Part shown: positions 10,055-23,294 of the stretch, in pieces
Layout of the letters: each line of letters begins with the position of its first letter
How positions within the stretch are numbered: the stretch's first letter is position 1
Assembly (NCBI GenBank): GCA_037039685.1
Contig: JAWNGF010000002.1
Location: forward strand, 6,262,001 to 6,326,000
Source: Ceratobasidium sp. AG-K
Lineage: Eukaryota; Basidiomycota; Agaricomycetes; Cantharellales; Ceratobasidiaceae
DNA length: 64,000 nt
Reading direction: 5' to 3'
Position numbers and translations under genes: made by a program
The notes under the pieces: generated by a model
What the model was told of the DNA's origin: nothing
The model's database searches: none
Seen by the model: the letters and a program-made list of their open reading frames with translations, nothing else

Positions 10055-12450
10055 TTATTCCCAGTACCTCGGCATCTTTTGCTCCCCTCCGACCTCGACG
10101 AAATCGCTTGGGCGGTCGCGCTTCTTCCGGCGGTTGTGTACGGGTAGACGTTGATAGGCGCTCTCGTTCCCAGGAGGCTGTTGGTTTGTGTATGGGTTCG
10201 TCCATGGTTGTCCACCGGGACTGGGGCCACCCATCATCATCGGGTTTGGCATCATGTTCCCGCCCATCATCGGTCCTGGACCAGGACCCATCCCACCGCC
10301 CATCATGCCCATGTTCATGCGGTTCGGCCCCATACCCATGGGATTCATCCCAGGACCAGGGCCCATCATGCCCATACCCATTCCCATCCCGTTCATTCCC
10401 ATGCCCATGCCCATGTTTCCACCACCCATCATCGGGTTCATCCCCATTGGACCCATAGGCATGTTCATTCCCATCCCGCCACGCATCCCAGGTCCAGGCC
10501 CCATACCTCCCATACCTCCCATGTTACCCATATTCCCCATGCCCATTCCACCGCCCATTCCCATTCCCATATTCCCCATTCCCATACCGCCCATTCCCAT
10601 CGGACCCATGCCCATTCCCATGCCCATGCCCTGTCCTCCACCCATGCCCATACCAGGCCCGCCGCCCATACCCATACCCATCCCGCCACCACCCATCATG
10701 ATCTTTTGAATCTCGGACCCAATCTTGGCTGCCTGGCGCTGCGCTTGCTGCTTGGCTTGCTGAGGCAGCGCAGGGTTGGCAAGCATTTGCGAGAGTTGGG
10801 CCATTTGGGCTTGGAGGTCTGCTAGGTTATTCGCGTCTGTGTCCTGGTTCGAAGGTGGACTTGCGGGTTTGTCCTGGGCTGGGTTGGGGGTTTGGGATGG
10901 GGTAGGGTTGGCCGTGTTGGTTGTCGAAGCCGAGGCGTTGGGAGTGCTCGAGCCTTCTTCGGCCGATTCCTTTGCCTGGGAACAGGTAAGGCCGAGAATC
11001 GAATCTAGTCAAGGTACTTACGCTCTCTTTGCGGCTTTCTTCGATCATGGCTCTTACGGCTTCGCCGACCTGCTCTCTCCGCTTTTCGTCCGCCTCGAGC
11101 CGGTCGAAGCTTAGAATCTTTTTGCCGCATCGGCAAACGAAGTCATGTTCGAGGAGATATGTTTGGATGCACTCTTCACAATAGGTCGTCCGACAACACG
11201 GGGTGCGCACAGCGTTTTTCGTGAGGCGTTCGCAGATGGGGCAGGCGAGAGAAGAGTGCGCGGCCAGAGCAGGATTGGCGTAGATTTCGGACGAGGTGAG
11301 CGCTTTGGGACGAGCGCGCTGTTTTTGCCATGCAATGCTAGATAACATTATGAGTCGAGATTCATTGGACCACGAGTAGTGACTCACGAGTCCGGCTGCG
11401 CAACTACGAATCCTCCATCAGGTGTGACCATTACGCCTTGTCCAAGTGGCCCATCGTTGGGTTGCTCGACAGTCTTGAGGAAACTACGCGGAATGCCAGT
11501 CGTACGCTTCACGCGAGGCCGGTTGTCCCAATCTCTGTCATCGTTTGTCGGACACATGTGAATCCAATGACCTACAAAAACAAGGTTAATCAGAGCAGAT
11601 ATGATCTTCGTGTTGTGACGTACCTTTTTTCCCACATCGATAGCAGATGTATCCCGGTGGAACGGGCCGCGAGTCTTGCTGGCCGTGTCCTCCATCCGGG
11701 CCACGAGTTCCCTGGTTGAATGGTTTACCACCACGGAATCCGCCGCGGTTGTTGTTATAGACCGGGGTGGCTCTACACGCGAATGAAAACAAACGAGCTC
11801 GTATAAGAACTAGGTACAGTAACAACATGAAAAGAGACCAACTGGGCCATTTTTTCCTGTGTTTCGTTCCAGACTTCTTGAGATGCCTGGAACATGGCCG
11901 CGATGCTGGCGGCCTCGTCTGCTGATGTACTTTCTGGAGCGATAAACTGCGAAATAATTAAAGTTGGCCCTACGGGTTTCGTATCAAACCCACCTGTGGA
12001 GTGTCATCCTCCTTGCCATCAAATCGCTTGGACATGGGGCCAGACTGCCATGTGTTGGAAGCAGGGTTAGCAGGGTTGCTTGCGCTCGAATCAGGACGAG
12101 AAACGTCTGTTCCATGTTGGATACCCGCCACATATTGGGCCGCTTTGCCTTTACCGGGACGAGCTGCTGGCAGGCGCTTGGCGAGAACTGAGGTGGATCG
12201 TGGGATCTGGTGGTTGTCGTCCTTGTATTCTAGTGGGGAGTTAGCAACAAATTTAATAATAACCCGAGTACTCACCTTGCTCGGTAGTCGGGTCAAGAAT
12301 AAGTAGGTCGAAGTCGGATGCTGAGGAGACTAGATTGTTCGCAAGAATAATCTCTTTTTTGAGGTCGAAGACAGAGATGGTTGTGCCGTCAAACGTCACA
12401 CGGGACTCGTCCCTCCGGGATTTGAACTTCCAAAACACTGACGAGGCCAT
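10055..12450 (-). CDS. MPE1: MPE1/RBBP6-type polyadenylation factor (DWNN + zinc knuckle + RING)
   Basis: A subunit of the cleavage and polyadenylation factor that helps recognise poly(A) sites; the DWNN-knuckle-RING order is diagnostic. Seven exons: 12276-12450, 11994-12229, 11843-11946, 11624-11772, 11388-11571, 11022-11337 and 10055-10975. The N-terminus MASSVFWKFKSRRDESRVTF is the ubiquitin-like DWNN domain. The CCHC knuckle is CYRCGKKGHWIHMC, with its middle split by an intron. The RING/U-box-like domain runs from LACPICERLTKNAVRTPCC through CEECIQTYL to CRCGKK. The C-terminal exon is extraordinary: about 140 residues made almost wholly of Met, Gly, Pro and Asn (runs such as MGMGMGGGPGMGMGG). 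A basic end (NRRKKRDRP) closes it. Frame is continuous across all junctions. Confidence 0.92.
10235..10700 (-). repeat. Degenerate Met-Gly codon repeat inside MPE1 last exon
   Basis: About 465 bp of imperfect tandem repeats of ATGGGN-type hexamers (plus strand CCCATN). It encodes the Met/Gly/Pro-rich tail of MPE1. Because the hexamers are near-symmetric, open frames also appear on the opposite strand (His/Pro-rich and Pro/Ile-rich); these are artefacts of the repeat. Confidence 0.8.
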
Positions 12451-13135
12451 GGTGGGAATGGAATAGATAGCTAACGAATAACACTCGAGTGCGATTCGAG
12501 ATCAATACCACAGTCCAATACGCGATATACAATGCCACAGAAATGGAATATAAAGAGCGAATACGAGCAAAACGTATAGACTTTACCGTGCTTGTCCGTA
12601 TAACTTGGTCGTTGTGGTCGTGTGGAGCAACACTTGGCCTTTGCGCCCGGCCCTGACGAACCCTAAGCGCCGACCCTGAGCTATACAGAACCACCAGCTT
12701 GTGGCACTCGTACCTCTCATCTCAAACCATGAGCAATTAGCATGCATACTGGATTGCTTGAGTTTCCTGATATGCGTGCACACGGTTTCCCACTCCATTA
12801 TAATCTTCAACCTCTTCAGACTGGGCACCTTACGAGGCAAATTCCCGGCTCCCAACTCGTCGCTAGCTTGCCAGCACTCGACAAAGGCTACGTGTAGGGC
12901 CATCTGGCCGTGATTCGGTTGAAACTCGAGAGCTTGTACCCTAAGATAAGACAGATGAACTCTCAAGGATAAGATCATAATCCGGTAGTTGCTCAGTCTT
13001 GAAACTCGCACGCGACGGCTCTGGGGAATGAGACCATCCACGTCTGCACAAACACCGCCATGAGCACCGAACGAAACAAACATCAAACCCCTCGCCACCG
13101 TGTTGTTCTATAACTGGTCATTTCAGTCTTCCACC
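12451..13135. other. Intergenic; possible F-box/LRR fragment on minus strand
   Basis: Upstream region of MPE1. Within a minus-strand frame at 12583-13098, the segment VPSLKRLKIIMEWETVCTHI recalls the leucine-rich part of Agaricomycete F-box proteins, but there is no F-box and the rest of the frame is not convincing. It is most likely an eroded fragment; confidence is low. Confidence 0.25.
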
Positions 13136-13925
13136 ATGGCCTCGAACGAGAATGCAGTAAAACTTTGCATCAGCGACAGCCATACGATGAAGGTTAGCTG
13201 GGATGTATTCAGGCAGTTTGGGTTGTTTGCTCCGCAAGATGGTAATTTTGCCAAGCTGTCCTTGTTTCAATGGTTAACGTCGTGCCACAACTTCACCTGG
13301 ACCCGGAAACGCCGCCTCGAGAGGTAGTCCCGCTCCCAAATGCGTCATCGGGAGTGCTCGACATGGTACGTTGCAGGAGAACTTGGCTTACCAAGAGGCG
13401 ATAGACTTATGGCGCTCGTCGGAGTGATTAGGCTATTGCATACTGCGAGCACTATCAAAACGACCCCCAGGAGAATGAGCTAACTTCGTCCGATAATCCT
13501 TGGCGTCAACAAGCCTCAAATTCAGTGAATGGGACCAGCAATTTATTCAAGTCGACCAAGAAATGTTATTCGAGATCATCCTTTCAGCTAACTACCTTGA
13601 TATCAAACCTTTACTGTGAGCGCAGCTCTATCTTTTCAGCTGCTGGATTTCCAATTAGATACTGCTCCCAGGGATCTCGGTTGCAAGGTTGTGGCCAATA
13701 TGATCAAAAACAAAACCCCAGCAAAAATTTTAAAAAAAGCTATTCAACATCGTCAATGACTTCACTCCAAAGGAAGAGGTAAGTCTTCAGTGGGTTCTGT
13801 AACTTGAGCTAATAGGTTTATCACCCTACCAAGGCACAAATTAAGAAACAGAATGTGAGTGTTCTCAAACGAACGATATTTTGAGCTTGACCCCTCGTTG
13901 GTAGGAATGGGCGCCGGATCGATAA
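13136..13925 (+). pseudogene. SKP1-like pseudogene
   Basis: This reads as a SKP1 family gene broken at several places. The start MASNENAVKLCISDSH and the divergent WDVFRQFGLFAPQDG match the intact SKP1-like gene at 40.2-41.0 kb. Then come [75 protein letters not shown] and a C-terminal AQIKKQNEWAPDR ending at 13923-13925. Damage: the first intron has a donor (GATG|GTAATT) but no acceptor before the next exon; the frame shifts near 13510; and a run of seven A at 13732-13738 shifts it again just before the FNIVNDFTP segment. The intron after KPLL sits at the same codon and phase as in the intact copy, so it arose by DNA duplication, not by retroposition. Confidence 0.8.
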
Positions 13926-15224
13926 CGAGCCACCTTTGCTATGCGCATTATCACCTGCAATTATTCTGTGAATATGATGCGATGCGATTCTGGGTGAAAT
14001 CACACGCTTGCGTTGCGTAAGAAACCGGGTATTAGGGGGTTGTGTAGGATCGCCTTTTTATCATCTAGACTATTCCTTGGGTCATGTTGCAAACATAACT
14101 ATTTATTTAAGGTCTAAGCCCATCCACTCATTGTTACTAATGGCTCGAAACGTTTGTAAATTGATAACTTGCCCCGAAATAGTAAACGCCGAAAAGTAAC
14201 ATGTGGAACAGCGTGACTAATTATTAAGTATAGACGCACACGATTGTGATGCCTGCTGGCTCCGAGCCACTTAGCTAGTGGGAGGAAGCACCATTAAATA
14301 CATGAAGTCTCAATTAGATTGAAGCGAAACTACATCTCATGAGTATAGTGGTACTTCCCGTAAGCTAGTAATACTTGGGCAAGGATTCCGGTGTATCGAT
14401 ATGAGGAACGTTAATGTTGGCTGTTCGTCACGTATATTGACCGACGGCTTAACAGGGGCGACGAATTTAAGTTTCCATTCAGGCTGCTCGGGATACCTAT
14501 AATGGAGTGGTTGCATAAAAAGTGGGGAATGAACGCCAGGCGCCACGGCGTGCATACATGCGGTGAGCTCCCAATTGCAAGTAATCCCGTCCTCGGCCTC
14601 CTCCCATATGATCTGGACTACTTCGATCATTCACCGCCCGTTCTACCGTTAACTCTGATTGAATCTCGGCTATCAAGTCCCACCTTGAACTCCCGATCCT
14701 CAATGATATTTTTATTTCAACAACTCCCAAACTCCGTGAACGTTGCGACAATGCTGGATAACATGTTTCGCTTGCACATCAACCAACTACGTATAACTCC
14801 AGCAAACTTAGTGATTGTTGAATTTCGGAATTTTGTTGCAGTTCAAGTACACACGCGTAGAGTCCGGAGCGCGCCACGCGCCTGGCATCGGTTGACTTGG
14901 CAAGGACTGTCGGTCGTACTCGGTGCTGAGCCGGTTTGCGGATTATTTAGCTGAGAGGGTTAATCAGCTAGCTATAGGTGAGTAAGCCAGCATGCTATTG
15001 TATTTTCCGTCGAATCTGAATTTTACCATATGTGAACAACGCATGCCTCAGAGGTTGCTTCACAGGGGTCATCGATCTCACTTCTCCCGGCTCGTTTGTC
15101 AGCGCGTGCTATTCCATGAGGCCTCCATTTCGTTTGATGCTAGTGCAAAGCTTCAATAACGATTCCAGACGTTCTCCTTTAATTCGGTTTTTTCCCTCAA
15201 CCAGCAAAATACGACTGTGTTAGC
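13926..15224. other. 1.3 kb unassigned region
   Basis: No convincing gene. A plus-strand frame of 150 codons (14502-14954) is the longest; one stretch in a second frame (about 14830-14975) is bounded by an AG acceptor and a GTGAGT donor and might be a relic exon. I could not assign it to any family. Confidence 0.35.
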
Positions 15225-16790
<1,566 letters not shown>

Positions 16791-17253
16791 GCTAATAGGA
16801 ACAGTCGTGGTATATCATGTATGGCTATTCTTGTCTGCTCCGTGACACTTGCGAAAGTGCGGATAAGCGGGATCGTGCATTTATCGCATACCCTACTCAA
16901 ATAGAACTGGTTGCCCTGAAGCGACAAAGGTGAATCTATGCCAGTAAAGATATCTGTTATCTTCAGCTGCCGCATGAGTATGGTCTTTCTAGCTGTATAT
17001 ATGCGCACCTTTCTCACACCCCCTGCTTACTGGCATCAATGCGTCACCTCAGCCTAGGTTTCCGTGTACCCCAGTACAATTCGAGAATATCTTCTGGGTT
17101 TACGCTAGATATAGGACCAGGCAGTTATCTGCTCTCGAGACCCTGTTTCCAGTCTTCGACATGTACCAGTACATACGACAATGCAAATTTAACGTGAATG
17201 CCAGTACTACACAGTTGGTTCCGAACCACAAGTACCCATAAAAATAACCTTCC
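16791..17253. other. Intergenic between OYE pseudogene and F-box gene
   Basis: Downstream flank of both the plus-strand pseudogene and the minus-strand F-box gene. A 175-codon minus-strand frame spans 16490-17017, but it overlaps the pseudogene and has no recognisable motif. Nothing supported. Confidence 0.4.
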
Positions 17254-19716
17254 CTAGCTTGGCAATCCGTTCCCACCCGCCGGGACGTAGTGCTTCCGTA
17301 GTTCTGGGTTCTTGACAAGGTGTCTGGCAATTTGCATGGGTTATAGTCTCACAACTGGAATGCTCCGAGCCATAGCTTTACTTACATGTTCTGCACATGA
17401 TCCTTAATGTTGAGTTCTCCATGGATTGCGCCTGACTTGAAATTAAAATTCATGAACCCAATGGCCTTGATGCATATTTTGCACAAGTACGGATCATCGT
17501 CAAGGTTTGGGTGCTGGATTATGTGGCTTCGATCCCTGACTTGCACAAGCGGCCTATTCTGGATGATGCGGGTCACATCGTGATCAAAAACGTAGGTGAA
17601 ATCCTTGACGTTGCGCGAGTTGCACAAGGCTACTGTACTTTCGTATCGCAGCTTCTCAGCCAAATAATGCTGAATCTATGAATAAAGTTATCTGGTTTGT
17701 TCGCATAATATATTCAATACCTTACCATCTCCATCCACGCTCGAGGCGTGGTGCAGCCATAACATCTCCCACACAAGAATGTATCACCCATAGCCTTCAT
17801 CTCAAGGTAAGACGCGTTGGGTTGCTGCAGGTCATTTAGCATAGCTCTCCCTATGCTAGCAGCCATAGGGTGATAAGGTAATCCACCTGTGTTGGCTTCA
17901 TAGAAGTCTTCGGGATACGTGCTCAGACGACGAAAGCTATTCGAGCCCTTGAATATTGCGTCCGCTCTCAGGAGCTTCCTTGTCGCCAAATCGAGAGAAG
18001 AGATCGGTTGGGGCTCCTCCATTGAGCCAGTTGTTAAGCATAACTCTTTGGAATCGTTATCGACCGGTAGAGTATCTTCTGGCATCCGTTCCACTAGCAT
18101 TCGTTCAAGGTTCACACGCCATTTGTCGATTAGCTGCATTAGCCCATTGGCTTGAGCCTCAAGCTTAGATTCGAGCACTTCAATTGGTTCATCCTGCTCT
18201 AAGAGTGTTTTATACTCCGGCCAGCTTAGAATGTGTGAAGGGTGGGGAAGAGGTTGGAATAAAGAGCTGTACTCTCTGTTGTACTTGCATCTGGCAGGTT
18301 AGTTCTGCAACTAGCGTAGATGCGATGCATACCATGGAATCTTCGATATCTGCCGTCGTCCCGTTGGAAGATGGGCTCGTAGCAGAGCAATTTTCTGTGC
18401 GTTGTGATTTCGGAGCCACTCGGGCAATTAGTTTAGTTTGACCCTGCAATGATAGTAGCCAATTTCTCAATAAATGTTCTCGCTCTTGTTTCCTCTTGGC
18501 CGCTTCTACTAGGAGACGCTGTCGGCGAGTTTCTCCCAGGGCTTCAAAAAATTCTGGCAGAAGAGCTTCCCAGTCTACGGTTGCCTAGAGTGTTTACCAG
18601 GTATAATCACGTCGCAGCAAAATTTACTCACCTTCGTTCTTAAGTGGCCCCACGTCAAGTACGGATGGAATATACAAGTGACTTTGTATAAATTCAGTGT
18701 TGTCGATGTCTGTCTGCGCCCATCCTAGTGTATGCAGACGAACTTTAACTCTGGTGGTCGAATGCTAAAGCATTAGTTTCCTGCTTTATGACCAGACTTC
18801 AGTCCCCCTACTCTATTAGATTGGCTTGTGCAATTCGGAGCCGTTCTTCCATGCGCTCTTGCCTTCTAGCTTCAAGCCACGGCTCCAAGATCACAGCAAA
18901 CTGGAAGGTGCAGGAGCGTTAGGTATCAACATTTCGTGGATGGGAGTTCAAACCTCTTGGCGCTCCTTCACGTGTTGACGGCGCTCCTCTGCCCACAAAT
19001 GCAGCCGTGTACGAGACCCCGCAGCTTCGAGTTCGGAATACTTTCTTTTAACAGTTTCTGCATCACTAAGAAGGCACTGTTTCCGGCCTATCATATCAGA
19101 TAAAAGATCCAGGCACAGACAATGTATTGCTTGTAAGCTGGGTCGAGTGGTGGTCGAGATCCGGTTGAAGACATACCTTCATTCGTTCCCCCCACTAGTA
19201 AATCGCTATGTTCCACTGTTTCAACATTGACAAGCCTTGTTATTGGTAATAATATTGTCTCGAGTCTTTCGTGTGCCCAAGTGCCAAGGACTCACCACGC
19301 TTTCGTGCATCTTGTGCACAAACGTACTAATAAGGTTGGATCTATCACATCTGAAGTTGTTCGACTACAGAGCTGGATATCCAGTTAGGCCGCAAAAAGG
19401 TCCGACGACGCAGAGGACACCATTCGCCTCACCGTACACTCGTTTAGAAACAACAAGGCGGCATATTGGGGCTCGCTGAGACTGCTAGGGCATGGGGGGA
19501 GGCCCTTAAATTTGCGTGCTGCCATCTGCCAGGTCAGGATAGACGAACGCTGCATGAGTACCTCTCTGAACGATCTGTTGACTCGCGCGAGGAACAGGAG
19601 ATCCAACGGATGGAGATAATTCGCAATCTAGTTTTAAACCAAGGAAGATTTATAAGTTGCGGGTATGCGATTTTGATCTAGCTTGCCTCTAAGAGTAACT
19701 CGGGCGGAATCTTCAT
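17254..19716 (-). CDS. Large F-box protein (about 620 aa), Agaricomycete-specific family
   Basis: F-box proteins bring substrates to SCF (SKP1-cullin-F-box) ubiquitin ligases. Eleven exons give one continuous frame of 620 residues: 19687-19716, 19433-19627, 19296-19372, 19177-19235, 18954-19087, 18812-18900, 18632-18750, 18333-18574, 17726-18283, 17386-17675, 17254-17323. The F-box is N-terminal and spans the first intron: MKIPPELLLE then IANYLHPLDLLFLARVNRSF. After it come LNECT/LCSR and RLCTRCTKAW, a likely Cys-based metal site, then charged coiled-coil-prone sequence (RLHLWAEERRQHVKERQEF) and a C-terminal Cys-rich segment (FLCGRCYGCTTPRAW, PYLCKICIKAIGF). The first intron is GC-AG (GCAAGC). 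No substrate can be inferred; such proteins are strongly expanded in Agaricomycetes. Confidence 0.8.
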
Positions 19717-19919
19717 TACCGGCGCTTCCCTTGCGGGGCCAATAGCTCTATTGAGATGAAGTCAGTTTTGCATTCAATGGTACTAGGGCTAAGCAGTAAC
19801 ATACTCTGTGCTTATTTGACCCATCATCATGGAAGTCTGGGAGTCACCACTACGTATGGGCTAAATCGCATCCATGCGATTAGTAGGCTATTGCTGACAC
19901 ATGATCTAGCACTGCCGCA
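19717..19919. other. Upstream flank of the F-box gene
   Basis: Short 5' flank of the minus-strand F-box gene. Nothing distinctive seen. Confidence 0.4.
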
Positions 19920-20419
19920 TCATATGAAATAGTCTCGAGTATATGCGCCATACCTAGGACCGGGTTGGAGTCGCAGCCACTGTAATCTACTATGGGGTAA
20001 CACTACAGAACGAACCAGTGAATAAGCGTTGGGCGTGGCACACCGGAGGAACGAGTTTGGCCAGGCCTCGTTGGCAAACGAGAATGTTAATGACAATATA
20101 AACCCATTATTCCGGGGATGTCCCCAAGTAAAATTGTGTTTAGAGGGAGGAGGGTCCCTTTGCTCGGATGACAAATCAAATTCTGTAGGAAACTCATCCA
20201 TAACGGCGGTACGTCCTCCAAGTTGCGTTATGTGCCATAATAGAAGAACGTCGCACGAGAACCCCTCGGAAGGACTTGTTGGCTTGTGGGAGTGACGCGA
20301 GACGCAATGGAAGGAGGTGCCTGGTAAGCCAAGTTGAGTTAATAACGATTTGTGTCCTACAAGGAGGCTATCTAAATCATCGAACGTTCCTCCAGGCATA
20401 GCTCGGGTGGCATGTTCAT
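19920..20419 (-). pseudogene. F-box gene relic related to the neighbouring F-box gene
   Basis: The 30 nt at 20390-20419 read MNMPPELCLE and match 22 of 30 positions of exon 1 of the intact F-box gene 0.7 kb away (MKIPPELLLE). Downstream on the same strand, in another frame, NKSFRGVLVRRSSI is the counterpart of NRSFREVLMQRSSI in that gene's second exon. The GC/GT donor after exon 1 is gone (GAACGT), and frames between the two pieces contain stops. It is best read as the decayed 5' end of a tandem duplicate. Confidence 0.6.
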
Positions 20420-21465
20420 TACTGTAGCAGCCAGGGGCTGTCTTGAGCTGCTAAGCCCGACGATTCCGCCCAAGTGCAATCAAATGCGTGTGGCAATACC
20501 CGGAGAGTATATTTACATACCTCATACCTATTCGATGTAGTACTACCGGTGCTCCTTGATGGTCGCCGCCACCACATGCGCGCCTGGAGCAAAGTGATTG
20601 TTGACAAATGACATAGCACCGCCACTTCGAGTATATGCGCCACACGTAAGGCATGAATTGGAACAGTAGTAAGACGCATCAGCCTTTGGATGGAAAGACA
20701 AATACCAACAGAATAAAGTGTGGCCCGGGGTTGAGCGCTTGTGCAATTCATCCACAAAGCTCCGATTCTAACAATCACACCGTCGCCAACGCCGCTGTAT
20801 ACACATAAAGACCGAGCATACATTGATTTTATGGATAGTATCCTCGATTTGGAATACAGGTACTAGAAATCATCGCATCGACTTTAGCATCACTATGCCC
20901 TAAACTCCATACTCTATATATCCATGGCGGACAAGTCTTGGAAACATCGATTCTGCACCTCGCACAGGCACGCCCTTCGATCAGGAAACTGAGACTGGTC
21001 AATCGTAACCAGATTACGTTTTACCCGAGGTCAGCGACTCGTCTTGGGCAATACATCCCCGATGTTATCGTTGACAACGCCGCACAAGAAGTGGACATTA
21101 GGATAGGCTGGTACAACTTCGTGGTTTGATCATAAGATGATGTGTTTCTCTTTGCAAACCAATGGATGCATTACATCATCGATATCCGATGCGGTAGTAA
21201 CATATTCAGAATTATTATTCAGATATGATTTGAAACTTGCTCCCAAAGCTCCGAGGGCAGGGCACGGCTTTCGTAGAGACCGTGCCTCCGGCTGCTTGGA
21301 GATCATTTTAAATTACCCCGTGTATTATGCCAGTAGAAAGTATGTTGTGTTTGGGCATTGATTCATGTATATGATAGCCTTCACTCGGATTCATGCCAAG
21401 CCATCGGAGACCCAGAAATAACGATATGTCGGGAAAGTGGAAATTGGAAATGGTGGAATTGAAAT
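20420..21465. other. Unassigned region upstream of the F-box relic
   Basis: A 16-17 bp match, TCGAGTATATGCGCCA, occurs at about 19933 and again at about 20627. This suggests further duplicated pieces, but no coding similarity could be established. The remainder to 21465 shows nothing recognisable. Confidence 0.35.
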
Positions 21466-21515
21466 GACCTCCACCTCCACCTGACCTCCACCTCCATGTG
21501 CTCTCCTCCACCTGC
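21466..21515. repeat. ACCTCC short tandem repeat
   Basis: About 50 bp of imperfect ACCTCC hexamers (GGAGGT on the other strand) lie 200 bp upstream of the alcohol dehydrogenase start. It could be a simple-sequence promoter element; it is not coding. Confidence 0.7.
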
Positions 21516-21609
21516 TATAAGCTAACTGTAGCGCCAATCGTACCTCCACCGATGATTCAGGCAGCTGGGCATGACGCAACGGCTAAACTTAATTTCCCTT
21601 GGAGGCTCC

Positions 21610-21616
21610 TATATAA
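21610..21616 (+). promoter_or_regulatory. Probable TATA box of the alcohol dehydrogenase gene
   Basis: TATATAA lies 97 bp upstream of the ATG at 21713, a usual distance in filamentous fungi, and is followed by a pyrimidine-rich CT stretch before the start codon (about 21657-21710). This pattern is common in strongly expressed or inducible fungal genes. Confidence 0.5.
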
Positions 21617-21712
21617 TGGACCTTAACGAGAGTCTCGATGCAACATTCCACTCAGGTTCTCTGCTCGATCTCTTCTTTCGATCATCCAAAACCTTGTTTA
21701 ACTGTTTCCTCG

Positions 21713-23294
21713 ATGTCTGACTCAACTCAGGTTTTCAAAGGCTACGCCATTCACGACCCCAAGAAATGGGTAAGCCAAGCTATCGTGGACCAGGCTGAAG
21801 ACATTTGAGACTCACAGCAACTCAGAGCGACTTTCAGCTGATTGATATCAAACCCAAGACCTGGGATGAGGAGGATATTGACGTCGCTGTATCTTATTGC
21901 GGGTTAGTGTTCCATGACTCTTGTGTCCGCCGACTTTGCATCGCTAACGCCTCGTTCTGCTACAGAATTTGCGGCTCTGATATTCACACAGCCTCTGGGG
22001 GTTGGGGTAATATTCAACAATTACCTCTCGTTGTGGGGTAAGCGCGTTCGCCACTTTCTTCAGCCGTAAGCTGATTATCCATGACAGGCATGAAGTTGCT
22101 GGTATTGCAGTCCGAGTGGGCTCAATTGCCTCTCAAAAGACTGGAATCAAAGTCGGTGACCGAGTAGGTGTCGGCGCGCGCTGCAACGGATGCGGGTCTT
22201 GTAAGCGGTGCCACTCCGACAATGAAAACTATTGCGAAAAGGGCGTTGATACCTACGTAGGCACAATTTTCTACATCGTCGAGACTATCAATCTAATATA
22301 GCTTATCAAAGAACGCATTTCACACCGATGGCACACTCAGTCAGGGAGGATATAGCACCGCTGTGCGCGCCAACCACCAATACGTCTTTCCTATTCCCGA
22401 TGAATTGAAGTTGGAGGACGCTGCTAGTATGATGGTATGTCTTTTCGATCTGTCTCGTAATGCCTCAACCAATCCCATTTTACCAGTGCGGCGGGCTGAC
22501 GGTGTACTCTCCACTTGTTCGCAATGGCGCCGGCCCAGGAAAGAAAGTGGGCATTATTGGATTAGGTGGTCTGGTGAGTGATCTTGTGCCCACCTCAATA
22601 TGTACTGACGTGCGATATCTTCTAGGGCCACTTTGGAGTTCTCTTTGCGAAAGCCTTGGGCTCTGAGGTGTATGTGTTCTCGCATAGCGCTCGCAAGCAA
22701 CAAGACGCGCTCAAAATGGGTGCTTCCCACTTTGTTACTTCCGATGACAAGGTGAGGATGCCTTTTCCTCAAATTATCGTGATTATATCATTTTTTTAAT
22801 CTATGGTAGGAAACTATGACTAGTCTCCGAGGCTCACTGGACCTCATCATTTCGACTGTCAATGTGGTAGACACGTTCCCGCTTAGGGACTATCTCAAGT
22901 AAGCTAAAGTGGTGTCGATGAAATGTCTGCTTACCTTTGCAATGAAAGGTTACTTGATGTAAACGGTACATTCATTAATGTCGGGGCTCCGGAAACCCCA
23001 CTCCCTCAGATCTTGGCCTTTGACCTCATACCCACCGCATGTCGCTTGGGTGGGTCGATGATCGGGTCCAAAAAGGAGGCTACTGAGATGCTGGTGAGTC
23101 CAGTATCGATATGAACACAATTTATACTGAAGACACTGGGATATTAGGCACTTGCCGCCAAAGCCAAAATCCAACCTTGGATCGAGGTTTTCCCTATGAG
23201 CAAGGTGAAGGCGGCTATTGAGGGATTAGACGCGGGGAAACCCAAGTACCGCTACGTACTCAAGCAAGATATCATCGAGCCTACTCGCAACTAG
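21713..23294 (+). CDS. Zinc-dependent alcohol dehydrogenase, cinnamyl-alcohol/ADH6-7 type
   Basis: An NADP(H)-dependent medium-chain dehydrogenase that interconverts aldehydes (aromatic and branched) and alcohols. Ten exons: 21713-21769, 21826-21902, 21966-22037, 22088-22256, 22312-22434, 22487-22573, 22626-22751, 22810-22898, 22949-23093, 23148-23294. Motifs: catalytic-zinc Cys in CGICGSDIHTASG and His in GHEVAGI; structural-zinc four-cysteine loop ARCNGCGSCKRC...NYC; Rossmann glycine motif VGIIGLGGLGHFGVLFAK; and the late LGGSMIGSKKEATEMLALAA typical of the CAD group. Ends IIEPTRN. All junctions keep frame, so the gene looks intact. A TATA box and CT-rich leader precede it. The true substrate is unknown; a role in aldehyde detoxification or lignin-aromatic metabolism is inference. 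Confidence 0.93.

Noticed and set aside
10108..10825. Long open frames on the plus strand (Pro/Ile-rich and His-rich) opposite the MPE1 tail
   Set aside because: They are mirror images of the Met-Gly hexamer repeat on the coding strand; composition alone keeps them open.
14502..14954. 150-codon plus-strand frame
   Set aside because: Possible relic exon signals nearby, but no family could be named, so it is not called a gene.
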